Source: Bacillota bacterium (GTDB lineage: Bacteria > Bacillota > Clostridia > Christensenellales > Aristaeellaceae). From it: DNA of 12,314 nucleotides. The stretch is from positions 1 through 12,314 of the forward strand of contig JAEYRW010000131.1 in the NCBI GenBank assembly GCA_023435435.1. The letters are read 5' to 3'. Made by a program: the position numbers and the translations under genes. Positions 5,257 through 12,314 of this stretch are shown here, in pieces. A model generated the notes under the pieces. The model searched no databases and had not been told where the DNA came from. It was given only the letters and a program-made list of their open reading frames with translations. How positions within the stretch are numbered: the first letter of the stretch is position 1; every line of letters starts with the position of its first letter.

Positions 5257-8200
5257 CTACGGCTTTGTCACCGGATTGGTGGCGTCATAGAGCGTCGTGA
5301 GGGTTCCGGCGTCGACGGTGGCGTTTTCATTGGTGGGATCGATGATGTCGATCTCGGGATTGATGCCCTCCGTAGCGACGTAGGTTTGAAAATCGTACAC
5401 GGCCTGGCGGGTCAGGGGGCCGAAGGTGCCCTTTTCAGCCACGGCGTCTTGGGTGAGCCAACCCAGATTATAAAGCGCTGTCTGCATGGCGGTGATGGAT
5501 GCCGCATCGGAGCTCTTGTCGATAGAGTCCGCCACAGGGGCCTGCGTTTCGGCGGCCACCTCGAGGGCGATCATGACGCTGGCGCTCTTTACGTCGCTCG
5601 AGGAACCGCCTTCGGGCGCCGCGTACACGGTGAGCGTGTAGATTTCGCCTTCAACGAGCTTCTTGGAGGTAAGCTGCGCGCTGGTTTCGGTGGTGGTTTC
5701 CGTGTCGAGCACGGCGCTTCCGCTGGAATCGGTGAGGATCGCCCGATAAGTCGCGGCGTTGTCCGCGCCCCAGGAGAGCGTGAGATTGTCGTCACCCTTG
5801 TAGTAAGTCTCGTTGACGTAGTCGACGTATCCCGAAACGGTGATGGCGGGCGTGCCAACCTCGGGCGCCTCGGTCACTTCGGGCGCCTCGGTCACCTCCT
5901 GTACCTCGCGCAGGAACGAAACCGAGGCGGATTTGCCGTCGGCCTCCTCGCCGCCCGCGGGAATCGCGACGACGGTCAGCTTGTAGGTCTGGCCCTCTGG
6001 AAAGGAATCGGGCTTGAACGAGGTGCCCGTATCGCCCGTCTTTTCCGAAGAGTTCACGAGTCCGCCGCTCCCATCATAGACGTACACGCTGTACGCGGCG
6101 GCCTTGTCCGCCGACCACGAGACGCCGATGGAATCCTCCCCCACCAGATACACGCCGTCCTGTTCGCCGGTCTGCCCGGACACGCTGATCTGGGGCGTGC
6201 CGACCTCGGGCACCTCCTGCGCCGGGCGCATGAGCTGTACGGAGGCGGACTTTCCATCCTTCTCCTCCCCGCCATCGGGGATGGAAATGACGGTTATGGT
6301 GTATGTTTCGCCTACGGTCATGTTTTCGGGCTCGAGGGTGAGCGACGTCTTGTCGGTGTTCTGCTCGGAATTGATGACCTTATTGCTGGAATCCAGCAGA
6401 TACACGCCGTATTGGGCGGCATTGTCCGCCGACCAGGAGACCGTAAGGGTTTCGGTCCCCGCGTAGTACACGCCGTTTTCCTGGGATGCCGCGCCGCTCA
6501 CGCTGATGGCGGGTGTGCCGACCTCGGGAGTCTCGACCTGTTTGGCGAGGAGCACGGACGCGCTCTTTCCGTCCGCCGCCGTGCCGTCCGCGGGAATCGC
6601 GGTAATGGTGACGCGGTAGGTGATGCCCTCCAGGACATCAGCCGCCTTGACGGTGAGCGAGGTGTCCGTGGACCCGGTGAACAGACTGCGCGATGTGTTG
6701 TCCGACTTTTCGACGATGGCGTCATAGCGCGCGGCGTTATCGGCCGACCAGGAGATGACGATGTCGTCGCTGCCCACCCAGTAGCCGCCGTTTTCTTCCG
6801 CGGCGGCACCCGTTACGCTGATGGTGGGCGTCCCGACCTCCTGCTGTTCATAGACTTCCATTTGCACCGACGCGCTCTTCCCATCCGCCGCCGTGCCGCC
6901 TTCCGGCACCGCCGTGACGGTGAGTGTGTAGAGAACCCCCGCGGTCATGCTGGTGGAGCCAAGCGTTCCGGATGTCTTCGTTACGCCTTCCGTATCGATC
7001 AGCGTCGTACCGTCGGACCCCGTGATGACCAGATCATAACTTGCGACGCTGCCCGCGGCCGACCAGCTGAAGCTTAAGCCGTCGTTGCCCGCGTAGTAGA
7101 CGCCGTCCGTGAAATCCTTGTAGCCGGTAACGGTGATGGCGGGCGTCTCCACCGTGCCGACGGGCGTCTCGGTGGGTTTGGCCGTCTCTCCCGCGTAAAG
7201 CTGGATGTCGACGGACGCGGACTTACCTTCCGCTTCGCTTCCGCCCGCGGGAATGGCCACGACCTCAACTTCGTAGGGCTGACCCGCCGTCATGGCGGTG
7301 GGATTGACGGAGAGCGATGTCTCGCTGGTCTCCTGCTCCTGTTTCAGCACCGCGCCCTGGGCGTTTTTCAGGTACACGCTGTACGCGCGCACATGTCCTG
7401 CGGCGGACCAGGAGACGGTGACCGCCTCGTCGCCCACCCAGTAGATGCCGTCTCGCTCGCCGAGCTGGCCTGTCACGCTGATTTCGGGGGTTTCAACGTC
7501 CGCGGCGGCGGTGGCCGTGGGTTCGGGCGTCACGCCCACGCCGCTTGCCAGCGTCAGCCGGACGGAGCTGTATTCGCCGTCCTTCTCCGCGCCGCCCGTG
7601 GGAATGGCCAACACGGAGAACGTATAGATCCTGCCCGCCACCATGCCGGATGCCTCGAGCTGGTAGCTCGTGATGGCGGTGTTCTTCTGGCTCGAGAGAA
7701 TCTCGTCGTTTTCGTCGGTCACGTACAGACTGTACGCGCCGGCGCCGTTCGAGGTCCAACTGATGACCGCGCCGTCGGCGCCGATCTGGTAGATGCCGTC
7801 CTGATAGCCCTGCGCGCCGGTCACGGTGATTTCGGGCTTGAGGCTGGCGGGCGTGGGCGAGGGTGCGGCGGTGGGCACGGCCGTCGGCGTGGCCGTCGCC
7901 TGAACGCTTTCAATCTGGAGGCTCACGCTGGCGCGCTGGCCGGTGGACGCCGATCCGCCGGCGGGAATGGCGATGACCGTGAACGTGAACGCGCCGGAGG
8001 ATGTCAGGTACGACTGCGGAAAGTCGAGGGATGTGGACTTGGTGGACTCCATTTTGCGCACCACGGTGCCCGCATCATCCTGCAGAGCCAGCGCGTAGCT
8101 ATCGGCACCCGTCGCGCTCCAGGAGATCTTGGCGCCGGACGTGCCCACATAGTAGACGCCGTTTGCCTGGGACGCCGCGCCCGTAACCGTAATCGTGGGC

Positions 8201-9843
8201 GCGCCGAGCGCCGCGGTGGGCGTAGGCGTGGGCTCGGTGAGGTTGTCGTAATAGTATTCGAGGTAGTTGCGCGTCACCTCATCGGTCTTGCCGGTGACGG
8301 AAACCACGTTGCCGTGCTGAATGTTGATGAAGTTCTGGAAGCTCTTGACCGCCGCGTAGGTCTTCGATCCGTAAGAGCCGTCCGCCGTGCCGTCGAGATA
8401 GCCAAGGGCGATGAGCATCTCCTGCACGGCCTTGATGGACGCGGCGGGAGAGCTTTCGTCGATGACCTCGCCGTCCGACGGAAGCGTCGGTGAGACGGTG
8501 GGCGTGGCCGAGGGCGCGGCCGTCTGGGACTGCTTGTCCTCCCACCACTTGACGTAGTATTCCAGGTAGGCGATGGTGGTGGCGTCGGCGGTTCCCGTTT
8601 CCGGAAGCGCGTCGTAGCCCTGCAGGTCGTTGACCCTCTGCTGGAAGTAGAGGACGGCCGCGCGGGTGGTCTTTCCGTAGACGCCGTCGATCTGATCCGC
8701 GTCCATGAGGCCGAGGATCGCCAGCTGGGTCTGGATGTACTTGATCTCTTCCTTGGACGAATTCTCGTCGATTACCTGCTCCGCCTGGGTCGGGTTGGGC
8801 GTGATGGGCGCGGGCGTCGGCGTGGGCTTGGACACGAGGTCGACCTTCACAAGCCATGCCAGCGTCTTGGGCCCGGCGACGCCGTCCACCGAGAGCTTGG
8901 GCGAGAATGCATAGGTATCGTTGATATACTGCTGGGCATCCTTAACCGCCTGCTTGGTGGCGCTGTCATAGACCCCGGTAATGTTGCCGGAAGAAAGCCA
9001 GCCCAGGTTCGTGAGGAGCTTCTGGAGGTTCTTGATCTCGGACGTCGAGGAACTCGCGTTGATCGTCTTGTCCGTGCTGAAGCCGCTCTCCGCCGTGGGA
9101 ACCGGCGTGGGCGTGGCGTAATCGCTGTTGTCGCCATTGAGGTCGGGATTGGTGAAATCCATCCACGACTGCTCCGGATCGGTAATTGTGCCGAACGTCG
9201 CCTCCGCGTAGGGCGTGGGCGTGGGCGATTCAGGCGGCGTCCAAATGTCCTCCGAGGAGGTCTGGGGCGCTTCCGCCTTGGTGTCCGTGCGGTTGGTGAG
9301 GAAGTTGACGAGCATGATGACGCCCACCGCCACCGCCAGAACCAGCGCCGCGGCAACGCCGACGACGAGCGCCATATTCGGCCCTCGCTTTTCCTCGTCG
9401 CCCTCCGCGCCGGCGATTCCGCCCGAGGCTTTCCTCTGTGCGATGTAACCGGTTCCGTTCTCCTCAAAGAAGAAGTGGCGCTTGCCCGGATCCTCGACGC
9501 CTTCCACGGACGCGCGCAGCTTCTTCATGCCCGCTTCGAACGTGTCCTCCTGGCCGGATTCCGGCACGACCTCTCCCGAGTTGAGCCTGCGCGCGCTGTC
9601 CCGGGGCAGGTACTCGCGGATGCGGATCTTGACGCCGCGCTTGGTATCCAGCGCCGCGTATACGATGCCGCTCGCGTCCTGACCCAGCGCGCGGCCCACC
9701 AGGAACCGCTCGTTGTAAAGAAGCGTGCCCGGCAGAAGCTGCACCTGGGGAACCGCCGCGCGGGCGTCGCGCCCGCAGTGGGGGCAGACGTCCTGTCCGC
9801 CGTTGTCCTCGAAGCAGTAAAGGCATAGATTTTCGTAAGCCAT
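5257..9843 (-). CDS. Membrane-anchored pseudokinase/zinc-ribbon protein with peptidoglycan-binding and Fn3-like repeats
   Basis: This 1528-residue protein has no recognised named homologue. In order it carries a CxxC-x9-CxxC zinc ribbon (C7, C10, C20, C23) and a segment at about 38-137 resembling only the N-lobe of PknB-like kinases. One membrane helix follows (157-183), then a TP-rich linker. Three peptidoglycan_binding_1-like domains come next (about 266-336, 361-432, 464-534), then eight Fn3/Ig-like repeats of about 96 residues (549-1428) and a fourth PG-binding-like domain (1443-1522). The G-loop is degraded (LGQDASG, 53-59), the ATP lysine is Arg (R76 in IREYLP), and HRD and DFG are absent, so it is probably not a kinase. 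Positive residues before and polar sequence after the helix suggest the N-terminus is inside and the repeats in the wall. The start at 9843 has an AGGGGAG site and lies 4 bases after the HAD-Tmk stop, hence co-translation. It could be a wall-integrity sensor or a structural wall protein. Confidence 0.9.
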   Translation of the reverse strand: MAYENLCLYCFEDNGGQDVCPHCGRDARAAVPQVQLLPGTLLYNERFLVGRALGQDASGIVYAALDTKRGVKIRIREYLPRDSARRLNSGEVVPESGQEDTFEAGMKKLRASVEGVEDPGKRHFFFEENGTGYIAQRKASGGIAGAEGDEEKRGPNMALVVGVAAALVLAVAVGVIMLVNFLTNRTDTKAEAPQTSSEDIWTPPESPTPTPYAEATFGTITDPEQSWMDFTNPDLNGDNSDYATPTPVPTAESGFSTDKTINASSSTSEIKNLQKLLTNLGWLSSGNITGVYDSATKQAVKDAQQYINDTYAFSPKLSVDGVAGPKTLAWLVKVDLVSKPTPTPAPITPNPTQAEQVIDENSSKEEIKYIQTQLAILGLMDADQIDGVYGKTTRAAVLYFQQRVNDLQGYDALPETGTADATTIAYLEYYVKWWEDKQSQTAAPSATPTVSPTLPSDGEVIDESSPAASIKAVQEMLIALGYLDGTADGSYGSKTYAAVKSFQNFINIQHGNVVSVTGKTDEVTRNYLEYYYDNLTEPTPTPTAALGAPTITVTGAASQANGVYYVGTSGAKISWSATGADSYALALQDDAGTVVRKMESTKSTSLDFPQSYLTSSGAFTFTVIAIPAGGSASTGQRASVSLQIESVQATATPTAVPTAAPSPTPASLKPEITVTGAQGYQDGIYQIGADGAVISWTSNGAGAYSLYVTDENDEILSSQKNTAITSYQLEASGMVAGRIYTFSVLAIPTGGAEKDGEYSSVRLTLASGVGVTPEPTATAAADVETPEISVTGQLGERDGIYWVGDEAVTVSWSAAGHVRAYSVYLKNAQGAVLKQEQETSETSLSVNPTAMTAGQPYEVEVVAIPAGGSEAEGKSASVDIQLYAGETAKPTETPVGTVETPAITVTGYKDFTDGVYYAGNDGLSFSWSAAGSVASYDLVITGSDGTTLIDTEGVTKTSGTLGSTSMTAGVLYTLTVTAVPEGGTAADGKSASVQMEVYEQQEVGTPTISVTGAAAEENGGYWVGSDDIVISWSADNAARYDAIVEKSDNTSRSLFTGSTDTSLTVKAADVLEGITYRVTITAIPADGTAADGKSASVLLAKQVETPEVGTPAISVSGAASQENGVYYAGTETLTVSWSADNAAQYGVYLLDSSNKVINSEQNTDKTSLTLEPENMTVGETYTITVISIPDGGEEKDGKSASVQLMRPAQEVPEVGTPQISVSGQTGEQDGVYLVGEDSIGVSWSADKAAAYSVYVYDGSGGLVNSSEKTGDTGTSFKPDSFPEGQTYKLTVVAIPAGGEEADGKSASVSFLREVQEVTEAPEVTEAPEVGTPAITVSGYVDYVNETYYKGDDNLTLSWGADNAATYRAILTDSSGSAVLDTETTTETSAQLTSKKLVEGEIYTLTVYAAPEGGSSSDVKSASVMIALEVAAETQAPVADSIDKSSDAASITAMQTALYNLGWLTQDAVAEKGTFGPLTRQAVYDFQTYVATEGINPEIDIIDPTNENATVDAGTLTTLYDATNPVTKP
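5560..8199 (-). repeat. Eight tandem Fn3/Ig-like coding repeats
   Basis: Each unit starts with P-x-I-[ST]-V-[ST]-G, then a DG-[VI]-Y-x-x-G turn, an SWS-A strand, and a conserved [VI]-x-[AS]-x-P-x-GG before the closing K-S-A-S-V strand. Approximate residue spans are 549-646, 670-766, 786-882, 901-997, 1006-1101, 1111-1205, 1217-1311 and 1332-1428. Units 1-3 are joined by long PT/AT-rich linkers. Units 5-8 have short acidic linkers built on EVxTP and share SWSAD[NK]AA, suggesting more recent duplication at the C-terminal end. Confidence 0.85.
5861..5896 (-). repeat. 18-bp tandem duplication in the linker before Fn3-like unit 8
   Basis: Two adjacent 18-base units, 5861-5878 and 5879-5896, differ at one position only. 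They encode the repeated peptide EVTEAP (about residues 1316-1327). A near-perfect in-frame duplication in a linker suggests recent slippage, so linker length may vary between strains. Confidence 0.85.
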
Positions 9844-9847
9844 TTTC

Positions 9848-11119
9848 TCAACTCCCCTGATCGATAAGCCCGGAGATTGCGCGCGCGGTGTCCGCAAAGA
9901 CCTCGGAAATGCCCCGCGCGGCGTCAATGCGCGCGAACCGGTCCGGCTCGCGGTTGACAAGGATCTCGTAACCGTCCTTGACGCGGGCGACAAACGCGTC
10001 TCCCTCCCGCTCGATGCGGTCGGGCTCGCCGCCCTTCAGCACGCGTTCGCGCGCCGTTTTTGCGTCCAGTATATAGAGAAGCGTCCGGTCGGGGGTCAGA
10101 TTGTCCACCGCCAACGCGTTTATTTGACGAACAATGGGTTCGGTTAGTTCACGCCCGTATGCCTGGAAAGCGATGGAAGAGTCGAGGAAACGGTCGCACA
10201 GCATGAGCTTTCCCGCCGCGACGGCGGGCCGGATGACCTCCCGCACGTGCTGCGCCCGGGCCGCCGCGTACAACAGCGCCTCGCACTGTGCCGTCATGCC
10301 CGCCGCGTTCACGTCCAGAACCAGATCCCGAATCCGCTCCGCAATGGGGCACCCCCCCGGCTCCCGGGACGCGACCACGTCCCAGCCCCGCCGGGCAAAG
10401 TGTTCCTGCGCCCGCACAAACTGGGTGGATTTGCCGCAGCCGTCCACGCCCTCGAACGTGATGAAGTATCCGGGGTCGCGTTCCCCCACGAGGTAACCGT
10501 GCAGGCTGGAAACCGTTTCGGCGATGAAATCCGCGCCCGCGAACTCCGCCGCGGCACCGTAGCCGTACAAAACGCCCACAGCCCTGACGCCCGCCGCGCG
10601 CGCGCCCTCGATATCGTACTTCCGGTCGCCCACCATGACGCAGCGTTCGCGGTCGGCCCCCTCGGGGAGCGCGCGCTCAATAAGCGATTGCTTTTCCGGG
10701 GACGCGTCCGTGAGCGACGCCGCGCTGACGCGGTCAAACCAGGGCGCGAGCCCGAAGTAATCGAGTATTTTATGGCAGAACAGCTCGGGCTTGGCGCTTG
10801 CGAGGGCGATGCGCCCGCCCCGCCTTTTGATGGCGCGCAAGAGCGGCGCGATGCCGGGATAGACCCTGTTTTCCTGCCAGCCGACCTCCGAAAACCGCGC
10901 GCGGTACAGCGCCAAAGCGCGGGGCAGGTCAGCCTCGGAAAGCCCCGCCACGTGGACAAACGACCATTGGAGCGGCGGGCCGATGAATTTGCGCAGCTCT
11001 GCGTCATCTGGCACCGGCCTTCCCATTTCGGTCAGCGCGTGGCGGACGCAGTTTGTGATTCCCTCTTCCGATTCCGTGAGCGTTCCGTCCAGATCAAATA
11101 AAAACCAATCGTATCGCAT
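9848..11119 (-). CDS. tmk: Fusion of a HAD-family phosphatase and thymidylate kinase
   Basis: This 423-residue protein has two complete domains. Residues 1-210 are a HAD hydrolase of the phosphoglycolate phosphatase/5'-nucleotidase type. Its motif I is FDLDGTL (8-14; D9, D11), with LASAK (107-111), SPEKQ (140-144) and motif IV VGDRKYDI (164-170; D165, D169). Residues 217-420 are dTMP kinase, which makes dTDP from dTMP and ATP. It has P-loop GVDGCGKST (224-232), REPGG (252-256), the CDRF segment with LDSSIAFQAYGREL (308-325) and a lid near EPDRIEREGDAF (365-376). The start at 11119 is chosen over 11143 because a GGGG lies 7 bases upstream. The longer start would fall at the predicted transcription start with no Shine-Dalgarno site. 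The HAD half may be a nucleotidase or housecleaning phosphatase; its substrate is unknown. It leads the operon with the large pseudokinase protein. Confidence 0.9.
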   Translation of the reverse strand: MRYDWFLFDLDGTLTESEEGITNCVRHALTEMGRPVPDDAELRKFIGPPLQWSFVHVAGLSEADLPRALALYRARFSEVGWQENRVYPGIAPLLRAIKRRGGRIALASAKPELFCHKILDYFGLAPWFDRVSAASLTDASPEKQSLIERALPEGADRERCVMVGDRKYDIEGARAAGVRAVGVLYGYGAAAEFAGADFIAETVSSLHGYLVGERDPGYFITFEGVDGCGKSTQFVRAQEHFARRGWDVVASREPGGCPIAERIRDLVLDVNAAGMTAQCEALLYAAARAQHVREVIRPAVAAGKLMLCDRFLDSSIAFQAYGRELTEPIVRQINALAVDNLTPDRTLLYILDAKTARERVLKGGEPDRIEREGDAFVARVKDGYEILVNREPDRFARIDAARGISEVFADTARAISGLIDQGS

Positions 11120-11149
11120 GCCCGATCCCCGTTCTTCATACATACGTTT

Positions 11150-11178
11150 ATTTTACTGAATAAATATGACTTTATCAA
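11150..11178 (-). promoter_or_regulatory. Sigma-A type promoter for the HAD-Tmk operon
   Basis: On the minus strand -35 TTGATA (11173-11178, 5 of 6), a 17-base spacer and -10 TAAAAT (11150-11155, 5 of 6) are present. Predicted initiation is near 11143, giving a leader of about 24 bases before the ATG at 11119. The -35 box overlaps that of the divergent dehydrogenase promoter. Confidence 0.75.
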
Positions 11179-11199
11179 GCAGTGGATTCGTGCTATAAT
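11171..11199 (+). promoter_or_regulatory. Extended -10 promoter for the plus-strand dehydrogenase gene
   Basis: A perfect -10 TATAAT lies at 11194-11199 with an upstream TGC (extended -10, TGn). The -35, TTTATC at 11171-11176, is weak, with a 17-base spacer. Transcription should begin near 11206, about 20 bases before the chosen start codon. Confidence 0.75.
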
Positions 11200-11226
11200 C
11201 GGAATGCGATATTTGGAGGGATGAAA

Positions 11227-12186
11227 ATGGACAAGGTGCTTGTGACCGCCACGGATTACGCACGCAACTGCGCGGCGGGAAAGAAATATCTGGAAGAAAA
11301 CGGCTTTTCGGTCATTGAAAATCCCCATGGACGGCCCATGACCCGCGCGGAGCTGGGCGAATTCCTGCCTGAAATTTCCGCCGTGGTGGCGGGCGTCGAC
11401 GACTGGACGGACGAGGTGTTTGAAAGCGCGCCCAACCTCAAAATCATCGCGCGCTTCGGCGTGGGCGTGGACAACATCGACCTCTCCGCCGCCAAGGCGC
11501 GCGGGATCAATGTCACCAACGCCCGGGGCGCCAACGCCGACGCGGTGGCCGAGCTGGCGGTGGGCGGCATGCTCGCCCTGCTCCGCAGCTTCCGCCGCCT
11601 CGACCAGACGACCCGCGAGGGAAAGTGGGAGCGCCTGGTGGGCCATACCCTGCGGGGGCGCACGGTGGGCCTGGTGGGCTTTGGGGCCATCGCGCGCTAC
11701 GTGGCGAAGCTCGCCCGCGCCTTTGACGCCGAGGTCGTCGCCTTCGACGCCTACCCCGACGAGACGGCCGCGCGCGCGCTGGGCGTGCGCTTTGTCCCCC
11801 TGGACGAGCTGCTTTCCGCGTGCGACATCATAAGCCTCCACGTTCCGGCCACGCCCGAAACCAAAAACCTGATCAATCGGGATACCCTTTCCCGCATGAA
11901 ACCCGGCGCGATTCTGGTCAATACCGCCCGGGGCGCGGTGGTCGACGAAGCCGCTCTCTATGACGCGCTCAAATCCGGACACCTTTCCGGCGCGGCTCTC
12001 GACGTGCATGCCACGGAACCAACCGCCGCCGCCGATCCCCTGTTTACCCTCGACAACGTTCTCGTCTTTCCCCACACCGCCGCCGAAACCTGGGAAACCT
12101 ATCACCAGGTCGGCCTCATCACCGCCGAGGCCGTGGTGGACGTCATCCGGCACGGCAAGGAACCTGTGAACTGGCTGAACAGATAG
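11227..12186 (+). CDS. D-2-hydroxyacid dehydrogenase, phosphoglycerate dehydrogenase-like, no ACT domain
   Basis: This 319-residue NAD-dependent dehydrogenase belongs to the D-isomer-specific 2-hydroxyacid family. The substrate domain contains ARFGVGVDNIDL (75-86) and the NARGANADAVAELA stretch (98-111). The Rossmann segment is GLVGFGAIARYVAKLA (148-163), with D174 at the end of strand 2 favouring NAD. The catalytic triad is visible: R235 in NTARGAVVDE, E264 in DVHATEP, and H283 in FPHTAAET. It lacks the C-terminal ACT regulatory domain of long SerA enzymes, so serine feedback is unlikely. The actual substrate (3-phosphoglycerate, hydroxypyruvate or another) cannot be fixed. The start is put at 11227 rather than 11221 because GGAGG at 11215-11219 is 7 bases from it but only 1 base from the other. 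Confidence 0.88.
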   Translation: MDKVLVTATDYARNCAAGKKYLEENGFSVIENPHGRPMTRAELGEFLPEISAVVAGVDDWTDEVFESAPNLKIIARFGVGVDNIDLSAAKARGINVTNARGANADAVAELAVGGMLALLRSFRRLDQTTREGKWERLVGHTLRGRTVGLVGFGAIARYVAKLARAFDAEVVAFDAYPDETAARALGVRFVPLDELLSACDIISLHVPATPETKNLINRDTLSRMKPGAILVNTARGAVVDEAALYDALKSGHLSGAALDVHATEPTAAADPLFTLDNVLVFPHTAAETWETYHQVGLITAEAVVDVIRHGKEPVNWLNR

Positions 12187-12202
12187 CACAGGGAAGGAAA
12201 CG

Positions 12203-12256
12203 CCAGGGGCTCCGCCCCCTGGACCCCGCGCAAGGGCTGACGCCCTTGAGAATCCC
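12203..12256 (+). repeat. Dispersed double-hairpin repeat, copy 3 (after the dehydrogenase stop)
   Basis: CCAGGGG/CCCCTGG (12203-12209 with 12216-12222) is followed by GGACCCC, then CAAGGGC/GCCCTTG (12231-12237 with 12242-12248) and GAGAATCCC. It starts 16 bases after the TAG at 12184-12186. A further small hairpin ATCCC-GTGCT-GGGAT (12252-12266) runs into an A-rich stretch. It is a probable transcript-end structure, although there is no T-run. Nothing further is recognised from 12267 to the end of the window. Confidence 0.75.
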
Positions 12257-12314
12257 GTGCTGGGATAAAATTAAAACATCCTCCATCGGATCGCGCGTGG
12301 GCCCAGCCCCGCGC

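Noticed and set aside
5170..7077. Long plus-strand open frame of 635 codons opposite the Fn3-like repeats
   Set aside because: It is the antisense shadow of the repeat array; its His/Arg/Gly-rich repeats are a by-product of the other strand's codon pattern.
5861..8199. Frameshift or assembly collapse in the repeat array
   Set aside because: The frame stays open through all eight units, each with complete motifs, so no break is visible; collapse of identical units cannot be excluded but is not supported.
11032..12189. Minus-strand open frame of 385 codons opposite the dehydrogenase
   Set aside because: Antisense shadow; the plus strand has the catalytic motifs, promoter and Shine-Dalgarno site.

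Overview
The window looks like chromosomal DNA from a GC-rich, spore-forming Clostridia-type Firmicute (about 60% GC judged by eye). The evidence is a SigH sporulation sigma factor, the mini-III RNase / RlmB / YacP-NYN / SigH gene order, strong Shine-Dalgarno sites, and a zinc-ribbon plus PknB-like N-terminus of a kind common in Clostridia. No species can be named from the sequence.

Layout. Everything from 1 to 11119 that codes is on the minus strand; only the last gene is on the plus strand. Read in transcription order (right to left), the minus strand has three blocks. (a) 11119-5257: a fused HAD phosphatase-thymidylate kinase, followed after 4 bases by a 1528-residue membrane protein. That protein carries a zinc ribbon, a degenerate kinase N-lobe, one membrane segment, three peptidoglycan-binding-like domains, eight Fn3/Ig-like repeats and a fourth peptidoglycan-binding-like domain. 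(b) 4303-322: rhamnulokinase-like kinase, mini-RNase III (mrnC), RlmB, YacP/Rae1 and SigH, all overlapping or abutting, apparently one translationally coupled operon behind a promoter at 4343-4371. (c) 301-1: a very good sigma-A promoter, tRNA-Gly(CCC) and the start of EF-Tu (tuf), which runs off the window edge. On the plus strand, 11227-12186 is a D-2-hydroxyacid (phosphoglycerate-type) dehydrogenase. It is divergent from the HAD-Tmk operon, and the two promoters overlap.

The only long non-coding stretch (4304-5256) is the most unusual DNA. It holds the rhamnulokinase promoter and a cluster of DnaA-box-like nonamers (two perfect TTATCCACA). It also has an AT-rich tract (about 39% GC over 4741-4920), a large nested hairpin, and two copies of a dispersed double-hairpin repeat. 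A third copy lies just after the dehydrogenase stop codon. Two of the three copies directly follow stop codons, in the orientation of the gene.

How it fits together. Block (b) couples ribosome/rRNA and RNA-processing factors with the sporulation sigma factor, and block (c) is translation. Block (a) couples dTMP phosphorylation to a probable envelope-sensing or structural protein. The best candidates for something undescribed are the truncated pseudokinase wall-binding protein, the HAD-Tmk fusion in its operon, and the DnaA-box cluster.
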